Of a DNA stretch of 31,345 nucleotides, positions 1 through 7,994 are shown piece by piece. Numbering within the stretch: the first letter of the stretch is position 1; the number at the start of each line of letters is the position of its first letter. The position numbers and the translations under genes are program-made. The notes under the pieces are model-generated. The model was not told the DNA's origin. It ran no database searches and was given only the letters and a program-made list of their open reading frames with translations. This stretch comes from JANPEZ01 sp031423155 (GTDB taxonomy: Bacteria > Actinomycetota > UBA4738 > HRBIN12), in the NCBI GenBank assembly GCA_031423155.1, contig JANPEZ010000148.1:1-31345 (forward strand), given 5' to 3'.

Positions 1-37
1 TTTACGGTATCTGTTTCGCGCCACCGTTTACGCCTTC

Positions 38-604
38 TCAAACCGGGCCCCGGCCCTTCAAACCCCACCTCGTTTCTACCCGGTGGGTTCCAATCGGGTT
101 CGGCGCGGCGGGCCGGGGCCGCGCGCCCTCCGGGAGCCCCCGCGCGATCCGCGCCAGGCGCTCGGCGTATGCGGGCGTGCGGACTTCGTCGACCCACATG
201 ATCAGCGCGTCCTCCTGAAGCTCCTGGTAGTAGTTCTTGCGAACGCCGACCGGGCGGAAGCCGAAGCGTCCGTAGAGGCGCTGCGCCCCCCAGTTCGTGA
301 CGCGCACTTCCAGCGAGACGGCCTCGGCGCCCATCTCGATCGCGTTCACGATCAGGTCGTGCATCAGCCGGGTCGCGATCTTGTGTCGCTGCTGCCGAGG
401 CTCCACGGCCACGTTGGTGACGTGGGCTTCCTCGCCGTAGCAGATGAGTCCGCCGTACCCGACCACCACCCGGTCGGCCCGCGCCACCATGTAGCAGCGG
501 TTCGTCGTCTCGGTCAACTCAGCCGCGAACAGGTTCGGGCTCCAGGGCCGCGGATAGACCTGCCGCTCGATCGCCATCACCCCACGCAGGTGCCGGCGGC
601 GCAT
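38..604 (-). CDS. rimI: Ribosomal-protein-alanine N-acetyltransferase RimI (GNAT family)
   Basis: GNAT acetyltransferase predicted to acetylate the N-terminal alanine of ribosomal protein S18 using acetyl-CoA in the cytoplasm. Visible features are the family opening (MRRRHLRGVMAIER then QVYPRPW), the central strand EAHVTNVAVEP, the acetyl-CoA loop RQQRHKIATRL (the usual first glycine is K, a variant I associate with actinobacterial RimI), and the C-terminal NWGAQRLYGRFGFRPVG. About 45 residues follow the domain and look like a basic, Pro-rich tail. I chose ATG at 604 (188 aa) because GGAGGTGA lies 5 nt upstream. However, the residues just before it (WYPRLEVTRM) look like the first GNAT strand, so an in-frame GTG at 676 (212 aa, no proper ribosome site) is a real alternative. 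rimI next to tsaB/tsaE is the standard neighbourhood; here a plus-strand gene separates them. Family assignment is secure, the start is not. Confidence 0.9.
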   Translation of the reverse strand: MRRRHLRGVMAIERQVYPRPWSPNLFAAELTETTNRCYMVARADRVVVGYGGLICYGEEAHVTNVAVEPRQQRHKIATRLMHDLIVNAIEMGAEAVSLEVRVTNWGAQRLYGRFGFRPVGVRKNYYQELQEDALIMWVDEVRTPAYAERLARIARGLPEGARPRPAAPNPIGTHRVETRWGLKGRGPV

Positions 605-759
605 CCGCGTCACCTCCAGCCGGGGATACCAAAGCTCGGCGGAGTCGTCCTCCTTGCGAAGCGCTATCTCAGACACCTCCCCGGCATGCCCATGGCTACA
701 GGATGACACCGTTGGCGCTCCCCGGCACCTGAGAACCTTCTTCGGGAGGCCGGGCACCA

Positions 760-765
760 TACGAT
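760..765 (+). promoter_or_regulatory. Candidate -10 box (TACGAT) of a leaderless gene
   Basis: TACGAT ends 7 nt before the ATG at 773 and no Shine-Dalgarno precedes that ATG. This is the layout expected of a leaderless actinobacterial transcript. No convincing -35 is seen. The rest of the 605-772 gap between rimI and this gene holds nothing else I can name. Confidence 0.45.
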
Positions 766-772
766 GTTGCCC

Positions 773-1315
773 ATGGAGTACCGGCTGGCCCGACGGGCCG
801 AGCGAGAAGCCTTCCTGGCCGGGCAGATGGAGCCGGGGGAGGTCGTCGTCGCCCGGTCCAGGCGCGAGCCCCTCGTGACGGACCGCCGGATGCTGTTCGC
901 GCGCCAGCTTCGCCAACCCCCGCGCAGCGGTGAATGGGTCGCACACTCGATCGCCTTCTCCGAGGTCACTCACTGGCGATCGGGGCAGACCCACGACGAG
1001 CGCCCCATCCTGGAACTGGAACATCCGGCAGTGGCGGTGATCGGCCATGTTCCCGAGCACCGGTTCCTCTGGTTCGAGTGGGGTAACGCCGAGGAAGCCA
1101 TAGAACAGACGACCACGACGCTCCGGTTCCCGGATCGCCGCGATCCCGCGTTCATCGCGATCCGCGACCGCCTAGAGCGAGAGGGTGTTCCTCAAGGGAA
1201 GCCCTTCGCGATCCGACCACCCGGCACGCGCGAGGGACGGCTGGGGGGCGGGGTCCTCTCGCTCAAGAGGTGGGGCCGCGCGGGTCGACGCGGCCCTCGC
1301 GCGCCGTCAGGCTAG
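773..1315 (+). CDS. PH-like domain hypothetical protein
   Basis: 180-residue soluble protein of unknown function. The N-terminal part (GEVVVARSRREPLVTDRRML, then AFSEVTHWRSG and the paired RPILELEHP / RFLWFEWGN segments) has the alternating strands and the 'E-x-V-x-x-x-x-x-x-L-V-T-D-R-R' start typical of bacterial pleckstrin-homology-like domains; this is fold-level recognition only. A basic Arg/Gly tail ends the protein. ATG 773 was preferred to ATG 764 because TACGAT at 760-765 would overlap the earlier codon. It lies alone on the plus strand between rimI and tsaB, and its stop shares the palindrome CTAG with the tsaB stop, so the two genes converge with a 4-nt overlap. Codon use (G/C in third positions) matches the neighbours and supports coding. 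Role unknown. Confidence 0.7.
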   Translation: MEYRLARRAEREAFLAGQMEPGEVVVARSRREPLVTDRRMLFARQLRQPPRSGEWVAHSIAFSEVTHWRSGQTHDERPILELEHPAVAVIGHVPEHRFLWFEWGNAEEAIEQTTTTLRFPDRRDPAFIAIRDRLEREGVPQGKPFAIRPPGTREGRLGGGVLSLKRWGRAGRRGPRAPSG

Positions 1316-2019
1316 GCCACGCCGCCGCGGGCTCGTTCGTCCCAGGCTATCTCTGCGTCGGACTTCCTCAGATACAGAGGAGCGATGCCGTAGAGGTCGT
1401 CGTGCTCCTCGCGGAGGAACTTTGGGACGGCCAGTTCGACGAGCGAGGCGGCTTGTGGATGAGAGTGCGTAGAGGAGGCGAACTCGACCCTGGCACCGAG
1501 GCTCTCGAGCTCCTTCCGATACAGCAGCGCGCCGTTGCCGACCGCTAGCAGCTCGCCCGGCACCGCTTCGAGTTCGGCGACGAGGCGGTCGGGACTCGCC
1601 ACCGCCTGTTCGCCTTCGCGGACGACGCCGCCGGGGACCGAAGCGTAGAGGGCGTGGAACACCTCACCGCGTCTGGCGTCGATGACCGCGCAGATCGTTC
1701 TCGTCGTGTGTCTCACCGAGAACGCGAGCAGATCCAAAGACGTGAAGCCGACGATCGGGACGTTCAGCGCTTGGGCCAGGGTCTTCGCCGTCTCGACCCC
1801 AACGCGAAGACCGGTGAACAGGCCCGGGCCGATGCCGACCGCGATGCCTCCGACCTGCAACAGCTCGATGCCGGCCCACCTGGTCAGCTGATCCAACGCG
1901 GGGCTTACCGCCTCCTGGCGCGCGCGGCCGGCGACGCTCACCTGCGCGAGGATCTCGCGCTCGGTGCCGATGGCGACGGATGTCTGGGGCGTGGAAGTCT
2001 CGATGCCGACGACGATCAC
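1312..2019 (-). CDS. tsaB: tRNA threonylcarbamoyladenosine biosynthesis protein TsaB
   Basis: Inactive TsaD paralogue of the ASKHA fold. TsaB forms the TsaB-TsaD-TsaE complex that transfers threonylcarbamoyl to A37 of ANN-decoding tRNAs (t6A). The start IVVGIETSTPQTSVAIG matches the family phosphate-binding strand; GIGPGLFTGLRVGVETAKTL is the signature segment (usually GPGSFTGLR), and VIDARRGEVFHALY is also typical. GTG 2019 is chosen over the upstream in-frame ATG at 2064 because it gives a GTGA overlap with the tsaE stop and has GGAG nine bases upstream. Length 235 aa is normal. The C-terminus ends APLYLRKSDAEIAWDERARGGVA. tsaD is not in this window; it would be expected beyond rimI to the left. 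Confidence 0.95.
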   Translation of the reverse strand: MIVVGIETSTPQTSVAIGTEREILAQVSVAGRARQEAVSPALDQLTRWAGIELLQVGGIAVGIGPGLFTGLRVGVETAKTLAQALNVPIVGFTSLDLLAFSVRHTTRTICAVIDARRGEVFHALYASVPGGVVREGEQAVASPDRLVAELEAVPGELLAVGNGALLYRKELESLGARVEFASSTHSHPQAASLVELAVPKFLREEHDDLYGIAPLYLRKSDAEIAWDERARGGVA

Positions 2020-2495
2020 GCGGCCACGCTCCAGGTGGCGAGCGCTTCCGCGAGTGACGGCCACCGCTCGAGCCAGGTCTTGCCTTCGGCGGTCATGATG
2101 ATCCGGCGCGTCTCGTCCCCGGTGAGTTCAACGACGAGATGATCGGGAGGGAGCAGCGCCTCGACGGCGTCTCCCCACTCGACGAACAGGACCGATTCGC
2201 CCTCGCCCAGTTCATCCAGCCCCAGGTCTACGACATCTTGGACGCGGTCCAGCCGGTAGACGTCGACGTGGGCGACGTCGAGGCGACCGCGGTACTCGCG
2301 GATCAGCGTGAACGTGGGCGAGACGATCTGGTCCTCGACTCCGAGACCCCTGGCCGCTCCCTGGACGAACGTGGTCTTGCCGGCGCCGAGCTCTCCCGTC
2401 AGCGCGATGGCGTCACGGGGGCGCAGGAACGCGGCGAGGGCCTCCCCCACCGCGCGAGTGTCATCGGCCGTCTCGGTGCGAAGTTCCAGACGCAT
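2016..2495 (-). CDS. tsaE: tRNA threonylcarbamoyladenosine biosynthesis ATPase TsaE
   Basis: Small P-loop ATPase (159 aa) that drives turnover of the TsaB-TsaD complex during t6A synthesis. Walker A is GELGAGKTT at residues 34-42. It is followed by the family segment SPTFTLI (59-65), the DVYRL strand, and FVEWGD, which carries the acidic residue of this family. The ATG overlaps the stop of the upstream uracil-DNA glycosylase gene (TGATG), and its own stop overlaps the tsaB start (GTGA), so translation of the three genes is probably coupled. Length and motif order are standard for the family, and the assignment is firm. Confidence 0.96.
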   Translation of the reverse strand: MRLELRTETADDTRAVGEALAAFLRPRDAIALTGELGAGKTTFVQGAARGLGVEDQIVSPTFTLIREYRGRLDVAHVDVYRLDRVQDVVDLGLDELGEGESVLFVEWGDAVEALLPPDHLVVELTGDETRRIIMTAEGKTWLERWPSLAEALATWSVAA

Positions 2496-3118
2496 CAGAA
2501 GAGCTCCATCTGGCTTTCCGCGTCTTCGACCTTCACGACGGCCGGCGGTTCGGGCCGCTCGTCCAGGGCCGCCTTGATGAGCCCGAAGTCCTCGCGCAGA
2601 TCCTGGAACTGGCGCGACTTCTCCCCGCCGCCGTGAAGGATGGCGGCCGGGTGGAAGGTCGGGATCACCGTGCGACCGTGCCAGGAGAAGCGCTGCCCGC
2701 GCAGCCGCGTGATCCCCTGCTGTGTCTGCAGCACGAACTTCGTCGCCCAGTTGCCGAGAGTCACGATGATCCTAGGTTGGATCAGCGATATCTGTTCTAT
2801 CAACCAAGGAGTACAGGAGTCGATCTCGTCCTGTTCGGGATCTCGGTTGCCGGGAGGTCTGCATTTGACGACATTCGCGATGTAGACCTGCTCGCGCGCG
2901 ATACCGATCTCGGCCAGCATCCGGTTGAGCAGCTGGCCCGCCGCGCCCACGAAAGGTTCGCCCTGCTCGTCCTCGTTCTTGCCGGGGGCCTCACCGATGA
3001 ACATCAGGTCTGCGTTCGGATCGCCTACGCCGTAGACGACCTGGGTGCGGCCTTTGGCGAGCTTGCACTTCTCGCACGCCGAGGCCTCGGCTGCAGCCTC
3101 CGCGAGGGTTCGGTTCAT
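2495..3118 (-). CDS. Uracil-DNA glycosylase, family 4 (Fe-S type)
   Basis: Excises uracil from DNA, the first step of base-excision repair of deaminated cytosine. The 207-aa protein shows the four cysteines expected for the [4Fe-4S] cluster (C14, C17, C86, C102), motif GEAPGKNEDEQGEPFVG that forms the uracil pocket, VYIANVVKCRPP, and the C-terminal catalytic segment TFHPAAIL. It begins at ATG 3118, overlapping the alr stop by ATGA, and its stop overlaps the tsaE start. A longer reading frame runs upstream inside alr but is out of frame with that gene's protein and has no family similarity. Its place in the alr-tsaE operon is not part of the usual cluster I know, so it is probably a lineage-specific addition; the family call itself is confident. 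Confidence 0.93.
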   Translation of the reverse strand: MNRTLAEAAAEASACEKCKLAKGRTQVVYGVGDPNADLMFIGEAPGKNEDEQGEPFVGAAGQLLNRMLAEIGIAREQVYIANVVKCRPPGNRDPEQDEIDSCTPWLIEQISLIQPRIIVTLGNWATKFVLQTQQGITRLRGQRFSWHGRTVIPTFHPAAILHGGGEKSRQFQDLREDFGLIKAALDERPEPPAVVKVEDAESQMELF

Positions 3119-4233
3119 CCGACGTACTCCCTCGGGACGCGAGGCCCGATGCGGCTCACTATCTCGTAGCCGATCGTCCCGGCGTGAGAGGCAAGCTCGT
3201 TCGCCGTGATCGCGTCCTTGCCCTGTTCGCCTACCAACACGACCTCGTCGCCGGGAGCGATCTCGCGCGTGCCGCAGTCGATCATCATCTGGTCCATCGT
3301 GATGTTGCCGGCGACCTTGTGGCGCCTGCCGGCGATCAGCACCTGAGCCTTCGAGGATGCGATGCGCGGGTACCCGTCGCCGTAGCCGACGGGAACGGTT
3401 GCGATCCAAGACCTCTTCTCCAGGCGGTACTTGTGTCCGTAGGAGATGCCCTCGCCCTTGGACAGACGCCGCGCCAGGGTCACGGCCGTCCGCCAGGTGA
3501 GGGCCGGCTTCAATCCGAGCCAAGGACCGACGCCCGGACCGGGCTCGATCCCGTAGACGGCGATACCGGTTCGCACCAGGTCCAGATGCGTGTCGACGTG
3601 AAGGATCGTCGAGGCGCTGTTGGCCGCGTGCAGGTACTTGGGCTCGTGACCGCGATTGCGAGCGATCTCAACGACGTCCTGGAACTTCGAGAGCTGCTCC
3701 TTGGTGGCGCCCTCATCTTCCTCGGCCCTTGCCATGTGGGTCCACAGACCCTCGATCACGAAGCCTGCCGCCGCGACGCGATCTATGAAGGCGGGCCCCT
3801 CCGACGGAGGCCAAAGGCCCGCCCGATGCATCCCGGTGTCGATCTTCACGTGGACGCCGACGTCTTTGCGGCGCCCTCGAACGTCGGCCAGGCGCGCCAG
3901 CCCCTCGTGCGTGTAGACCGTAGGGGTGAGGCCGGCAGCCAGCGCCGCCTTCTCCGATCCGGGGGGGCACTCGGAAAGGACGAGGATCGGTGCGTCGATG
4001 CCGGCTTCGCGAAGTCCCAGTCCCTCCTCGACCAGGGCGACCCCCACCCAGGTCGCGCCGGCCTTGAGCGCGGCGCGTGCCACCGCAACGTCGCCGTGTC
4101 CGTAGGCGTTCGCCTTCACAACGACCATCAGCTCGCTGTTCGCGGGCTTCAGGACGCGCACGTTATGGCGGATCGCGCTCAGATTCACGGTCGCCCAGGT
4201 GGGCCGGTAGCGGGGGCTCACGACATCACCCAC
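3115..4233 (-). CDS. alr: Alanine racemase
   Basis: PLP enzyme that interconverts L- and D-alanine, supplying D-Ala for peptidoglycan. The PLP lysine is K40 in VVVKANAYGHG, and the second catalytic residue is Y265 in GEGISYGHKYR. Other family marks are VHVKIDTGMHRAG, HAANSAS, RTGIAVYGIEP and PVGYGDGYPR. The length of 372 aa is normal. The ATG at 4233 lies 16 nt inside the upstream gene; an alternative GTG at 4221 would give the GTGA stop-start overlap seen repeatedly in this operon and would shorten the protein by four residues. It sits between the NAD(P)HX repair gene and the uracil-DNA glycosylase gene. The nnrD-alr-tsaE neighbourhood is typical of actinobacteria. Confidence 0.96.
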   Translation of the reverse strand: MGDVVSPRYRPTWATVNLSAIRHNVRVLKPANSELMVVVKANAYGHGDVAVARAALKAGATWVGVALVEEGLGLREAGIDAPILVLSECPPGSEKAALAAGLTPTVYTHEGLARLADVRGRRKDVGVHVKIDTGMHRAGLWPPSEGPAFIDRVAAAGFVIEGLWTHMARAEEDEGATKEQLSKFQDVVEIARNRGHEPKYLHAANSASTILHVDTHLDLVRTGIAVYGIEPGPGVGPWLGLKPALTWRTAVTLARRLSKGEGISYGHKYRLEKRSWIATVPVGYGDGYPRIASSKAQVLIAGRRHKVAGNITMDQMMIDCGTREIAPGDEVVLVGEQGKDAITANELASHAGTIGYEIVSRIGPRVPREYVG

Positions 4234-5729
4234 TCGACCGCGTCGGGGATGCTCGCTTGGATGTCGCCGGCCAGTGTCGCTTCACCCAGACCAGTGGCGG
4301 TTCCGGCAAGGCCGTGGATGTAAGCACCGCTCGCCGCCGAGTCCATCGGCGAGAGGCCCCGCGCAAGCAGGCCCCCGATGATGCCGGTCAGAACGTCGCC
4401 GGCGCCCGCGGTCGCAAGGACGGGGGTCCCGGTCAGGTTGATCCGAGCCTCCCCCGCCGGGGAAACGATCATCGAGCGCGAGCCCTTGAGTAGGGTCGTA
4501 GCCCTGGTCTCGGCCGCGAGCTTGCGTACGTGTTCCAGTCGGTCCGCATCCAGATCGCGAACCGATAGTCCGGTGAGCCGCGAGAACTCTCCGGCATGAG
4601 GCGTGATGACGGCCTCCGACGAGCGGTCGGCCATCTCGCCGGCTCGACCTGCGAAGGCGTTAAGGCCGTCAGCGTCGATGATCATCGGAACCGGGCATGT
4701 GCGGACCAAGTCTCGGACGAAGGCGGATGTCTCTTCCCCGGCGGTCAGGCCGGGTCCGATCGCGAGGGCGTGTGCCCTGTCGATCGAGGGCTTCAGGACC
4801 GCGAGGGCATCGACCGCCACGGTCCCATCGGCCGTCTCCGGCAACGCTACGAAGGTCGCCTCCACGATCTCGGACTGCACGATCGGAAGTATCGAGGCCG
4901 GAACCGCAACGATGATCAGCCCCGCTCCGATGCGGCCGGCCGACCCGGCGATGAGCCGTACGGCGCCGGTCATGCCCCTCGAACCCGCTACGACGACCAA
5001 GACACCGCTCTCACGTTTGTGGGTGTCGGCGGGTCGCCGGGGCAGCGCCGCAGCCACATCGGAGGGTTCGGTCAGCCAAACGTCCGTGGAGATCAGGTCG
5101 TCGGGGAAACCGATGTCCACGACTCGAACCGCGCCCGCGTACTCGGCCCCGGGCATGAGGACCGATCCGAGCTTCGCGGCCCCGAACGTAACGGTTAGTT
5201 CGGCGCGGACCGCCACTCCCTCGACCACGCCGGTCCCGCCGTTCACGCCGCTCGGGATATCCACGGCGACAACGGGCACGCCGGAAAGGTTCAGGTCGTC
5301 GATCGCCTCGGCGTGACGATCCTCGGGCATGCCGCGGAACCCCGTTCCGAAGATGGCATCGACGGCCACGTCGGCGCGAGCGATCTCGAGTGCCGAAGAC
5401 GAGACGATGCGAACGCCGTCCTCCTCCTTCAGGCGTTGGAAGTTCCTCAACGCGGGTTCGCGAAGGTCACCGGGTTCGTCGAAGATGTGAACGGCCACTC
5501 GCATGCCGAGCCGCGCGAGATGGCGGGCCGCGACCAAACCGTCTCCGCCGTTGTTGCCCTTCCCGCAGACGACGATCGCTCGCCTTCCGTATGTGCCTCC
5601 CGCCAGATCCACGCATGCGCGCGCAACCTCGCGGCCGGCGCGCTCCATCAACGACTCGGCAGAGATCCCACTAGCCTGGGTCCCGCGATCCAGTTCGACA
5701 GCCTCAGAGGGAGACAGCACGGGCTTCAA
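4218..5729 (-). CDS. nnr: Bifunctional NAD(P)HX epimerase / ADP-dependent dehydratase
   Basis: Repairs hydrated NADH and NADPH. The N-terminal domain (about 1-215) is the YjeF-type epimerase, with GKGNNGGDG at 56-64 followed by LVAARHL, DAIFGTGF and VVAVDIPSGVNG. The C-terminal domain (about 230-500) is the ribokinase-like ADP-dependent dehydratase, with ALAIGPGL, IIDADGLNAF, ITPHAGEFSRL, LLKGS and the catalytic stretch TPVLATAGAGDVLTG (Asp near 445). At 503 aa it is a complete fusion. The start codon is TTG 5729, which overlaps the acpS stop (TTGA) and gives the family-typical opening MKPVLSPSEA; GTG 5720 is an alternative. Both domains look intact. Confidence 0.95.
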   Translation of the reverse strand: MKPVLSPSEAVELDRGTQASGISAESLMERAGREVARACVDLAGGTYGRRAIVVCGKGNNGGDGLVAARHLARLGMRVAVHIFDEPGDLREPALRNFQRLKEEDGVRIVSSSALEIARADVAVDAIFGTGFRGMPEDRHAEAIDDLNLSGVPVVAVDIPSGVNGGTGVVEGVAVRAELTVTFGAAKLGSVLMPGAEYAGAVRVVDIGFPDDLISTDVWLTEPSDVAAALPRRPADTHKRESGVLVVVAGSRGMTGAVRLIAGSAGRIGAGLIIVAVPASILPIVQSEIVEATFVALPETADGTVAVDALAVLKPSIDRAHALAIGPGLTAGEETSAFVRDLVRTCPVPMIIDADGLNAFAGRAGEMADRSSEAVITPHAGEFSRLTGLSVRDLDADRLEHVRKLAAETRATTLLKGSRSMIVSPAGEARINLTGTPVLATAGAGDVLTGIIGGLLARGLSPMDSAASGAYIHGLAGTATGLGEATLAGDIQASIPDAVEWVMS

Positions 5730-6103
5730 CCGTCGCTCACCGCCACGGCGAACGCGACGGCGCTCGTCTTCTCATGGGTGAAGGTGACCAGGACGCGGTC
5801 GATGCCGAGGGTGTCGGCGCGGGTCTTCGCATTGCCGGCCAGCGCGATCGCGGGCGCTCCCGTCGGCGCGCGCGTGACGCTGATGTCCTGCCAGCGCTTG
5901 CCTCGGTATCCGCCGAGGGCCTTGATGACGGCCTCACGCGCCGCGAACCGGCCGGCGTAGGACTCGGCCGGGCGGGCTTTGCCGTCGCAGTAGGCGCGCT
6001 CCTCTGGTGTGAACACACGTTCGCGCAGCGAGGCATGACGCGCGATCGCCCGTTCCATGCGCGAGATCTCGCAGATGTCGACGCCCAGCCCGACTATCTC
6101 CAC
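5726..6103 (-). CDS. acpS: Holo-[acyl-carrier-protein] synthase
   Basis: Transfers 4'-phosphopantetheine from CoA to the serine of acyl carrier protein, activating fatty acid synthesis. The 125-aa length is typical for the AcpS-type trimer. Magnesium and CoA ligands are visible as D9 in GLGVDICEI and E57 in RFAAREAVIKALG; the C-terminal HEKTSAVAFAVA strand also fits. The start is GTG 6103, preceded without a Shine-Dalgarno by TAGCCT six bases upstream, so the gene may be leaderless and may head the acpS-nnr-alr-udg-tsaE-tsaB operon. It lies 40 nt downstream of the glmS stop. Confidence 0.96.
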   Translation of the reverse strand: MEIVGLGVDICEISRMERAIARHASLRERVFTPEERAYCDGKARPAESYAGRFAAREAVIKALGGYRGKRWQDISVTRAPTGAPAIALAGNAKTRADTLGIDRVLVTFTHEKTSAVAFAVAVSDG

Positions 6104-6109
6104 GGCGAC

Positions 6110-6115
6110 AGGCTA
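6110..6115 (-). promoter_or_regulatory. Candidate -10 box (TAGCCT) for acpS operon
   Basis: On the minus strand TAGCCT is followed by six bases and then the GTG start of acpS, with no ribosome site. The same hexamer at the same distance precedes the first dynamin-like gene at 11091. This is consistent with leaderless transcription; no clear -35 is visible. Confidence 0.4.
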
Positions 6116-6143
6116 CGTCACCGGCTGGAAGCCTTGCAGTCGG

Positions 6144-7967
6144 CTACTCGACCGTGACCGATTTGGCCAGGTTGCGGGGCTGATCCACGTCGCATCCGCG
6201 CAGTTTGGCGATGTGATAGGCGAACAGCTGCAGCGGAACGCTGACGACGACGGGCGAGAGCAGTTCGGGTGTCTCGGGCACCTCCAGGACGTGATCGGCA
6301 AGGCGCGCCGCATCAACATCGCCCTCGGTGACCACGGCGATCACCGAAGCCCCGCGCGCCTTCACCTCCTGGATGTTGGAAAGCATCTTCGGGTAGACGT
6401 GGCACTGAGTGGCGATCGCGACGACGGGAACTCCATCCTCGATCAGCGCTATAGGTCCGTGTTTCAGCTCGCCCGCGGGGTAACCCTCCGCGTGGACGTA
6501 GCTGATCTCTTTGAGCTTCAGTGCGCCCTCGAGTGCGGCGGGGTACCCGGTGTGGCGGCCGATGAACAACACGTCGCGCGCCGCCGAGTAGCGGGCGGCG
6601 AGCTCCTGAACCTTCGCGTCCAACCCCAGCGCGCGCTCAACCTTGGCCGGAAGCTGATCCAGCGACTCCAAGACCTCGGCTATCTCCTCCGGGAACTTCG
6701 AGCCGCGGACCTGCGCCAGGTACAGCGCGGTCAGATGCAACGCCACCATCTGCGTCGCGAAAGTCTTCGTCGCGGCGACGCCGATCTCGGGCCCGGCGTG
6801 CGTGTATAGAACGCCGTCGGCCTCGCGAGCGAGCGATGACCCCACCGTGTTCGTCACAGCGATCACTTGAGAACCCTGACGCGCGGCGTGACGCGCCGCT
6901 TCCAGAGTGTCGATCGTCTCGCCCGACTGGGAAACAGCCAGGGTCAAAGTGTCGGGTCCCATCACCGGGTCGCGGTAGCGGAACTCGCTGGCGATCTCGA
7001 TCTCGACCGGCAGGCGTGTCCAGTGTTCGATCGCGTACTTGGCTACGAGGCCGCTGTGGAAGGCTGTGCCGCAAGCGATAACGAAGACCTTGCTCACTTC
7101 CCGCAGGGCATCGTCGGGGATGCGCAGTTCGTCGAGCGCAAGCCGGCCGCCGTTCACCCGCCCGACCAGGGTGTCGCGGATCGCGGCGGGCTGCTCGTGT
7201 ATCTCCTTCAGCATGAAGTCTTCGAAGCCGCCCTTCTGGGCCTGCGCCACGTCCCAATCGACGGTCATCGGCTTCGGCTCAACGGCCCGACCGTCGAAGT
7301 CGGTGATCGAGACGCCCTCGCGGCGAACCTCGACGACCTGACCCTCCTCGACCGGGATCACGGTCGTCGTGCGACCGAGGACCGCCGGGATGTCGGAGGC
7401 CAAGATCGTCTCGCCATCGCCCAGGCCGACCACCAAGGGAGAGGACACCTTCACGCCGACTATCGCTTCCGGGTCGTCCAGCGACATCGCGACGAGCGAG
7501 TACGCGCCCTCCAGGTCACGGGCCGTCGACCTGACGGCCTCGACCAGAGAACCATCGATGCGCTCCTCGATCATGTGGGCGATGCACTCGGTATCGGTCT
7601 CCGAGACGAGGGTGTGACCCTCTTTCTCCAGGCGGGCCTTGAGCCCCTGGAAGTTCTCGATGATCCCGTTGTGGATGACCGCGATACGGCCGGTGCAGTC
7701 CAGGTGCGGGTGGGCGTTGCGATCCGTCGGGGCTCCATGGGTTGCCCAACGCGTATGCCCCATACCGGTGGTCCCAGCGGGCGCGCCCTCGGACCGCAGG
7801 GCCGATTCCAACTCGCCCAGCTTGCCCGCGCGCTTGACGACCTTCAGGTCGCCGTCGATCAGAGCCACGCCGGCCGAGTCGTAGCCGCGATATTCAAGTC
7901 GCCGGAGACCTTCGAGGATGATCGGGAGCGCCTCGTCGGGCCCAACGTAGCCCACGATGCCGCACAT
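6144..7967 (-). CDS. glmS: Glutamine-fructose-6-phosphate aminotransferase (isomerizing)
   Basis: Makes glucosamine-6-phosphate from fructose-6-phosphate and glutamine, the entry step to UDP-GlcNAc and peptidoglycan. The N-terminal class II glutaminase begins MCGIVGYVG with the nucleophile C2, and continues with GMGHTRWATHG and NGIIEN. Two SIS sugar-isomerase domains follow, with FVIACGTAFHSG, LAVSQSGETIDT, and FIGRHTGYPAALEGALKLKE. The protein ends DQPRNLAKSVTVE, the standard synthase C-terminus. The 607-aa length is typical and I see no damage. It lies 27 nt downstream of the Hsp70-like gene on the same strand, so some transcription could come from there. No glmS ribozyme-like leader could fit in the 27-nt gap. 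Confidence 0.98.
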   Translation of the reverse strand: MCGIVGYVGPDEALPIILEGLRRLEYRGYDSAGVALIDGDLKVVKRAGKLGELESALRSEGAPAGTTGMGHTRWATHGAPTDRNAHPHLDCTGRIAVIHNGIIENFQGLKARLEKEGHTLVSETDTECIAHMIEERIDGSLVEAVRSTARDLEGAYSLVAMSLDDPEAIVGVKVSSPLVVGLGDGETILASDIPAVLGRTTTVIPVEEGQVVEVRREGVSITDFDGRAVEPKPMTVDWDVAQAQKGGFEDFMLKEIHEQPAAIRDTLVGRVNGGRLALDELRIPDDALREVSKVFVIACGTAFHSGLVAKYAIEHWTRLPVEIEIASEFRYRDPVMGPDTLTLAVSQSGETIDTLEAARHAARQGSQVIAVTNTVGSSLAREADGVLYTHAGPEIGVAATKTFATQMVALHLTALYLAQVRGSKFPEEIAEVLESLDQLPAKVERALGLDAKVQELAARYSAARDVLFIGRHTGYPAALEGALKLKEISYVHAEGYPAGELKHGPIALIEDGVPVVAIATQCHVYPKMLSNIQEVKARGASVIAVVTEGDVDAARLADHVLEVPETPELLSPVVVSVPLQLFAYHIAKLRGCDVDQPRNLAKSVTVE

Positions 7968-7975
7968 AAGGTTCG

Positions 7976-7981
7976 AGCCTA
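7976..7981 (-). promoter_or_regulatory. Candidate -10 box (TAGGCT) for glmS
   Basis: TAGGCT on the minus strand lies eight bases before the glmS ATG, within the 27-nt gap after the Hsp70-like gene. No Shine-Dalgarno is visible. This is a weak, pattern-based call resting on the same spacing seen at several other starts in this window. Confidence 0.3.
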
Positions 7982-7994
7982 ACAGCAGCCCCGG

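Noticed and set aside
605..676. N-terminal extension of rimI from GTG 676
   Set aside because: Plausible by fold (the first GNAT strand would be included), but ATG 604 has a near-perfect ribosome site; kept only as an alternative.
664..693. A nine-codon open frame (MGMPGRCLR) just upstream of rimI
   Set aside because: Could be a leader peptide, but there is no ribosome site, attenuator or conserved residue pattern to support it.
3184..4323. A 379-residue plus-strand open frame opposite alr
   Set aside because: Shadow of alr; composition rich in Arg, His and Asp with no recognised domain.
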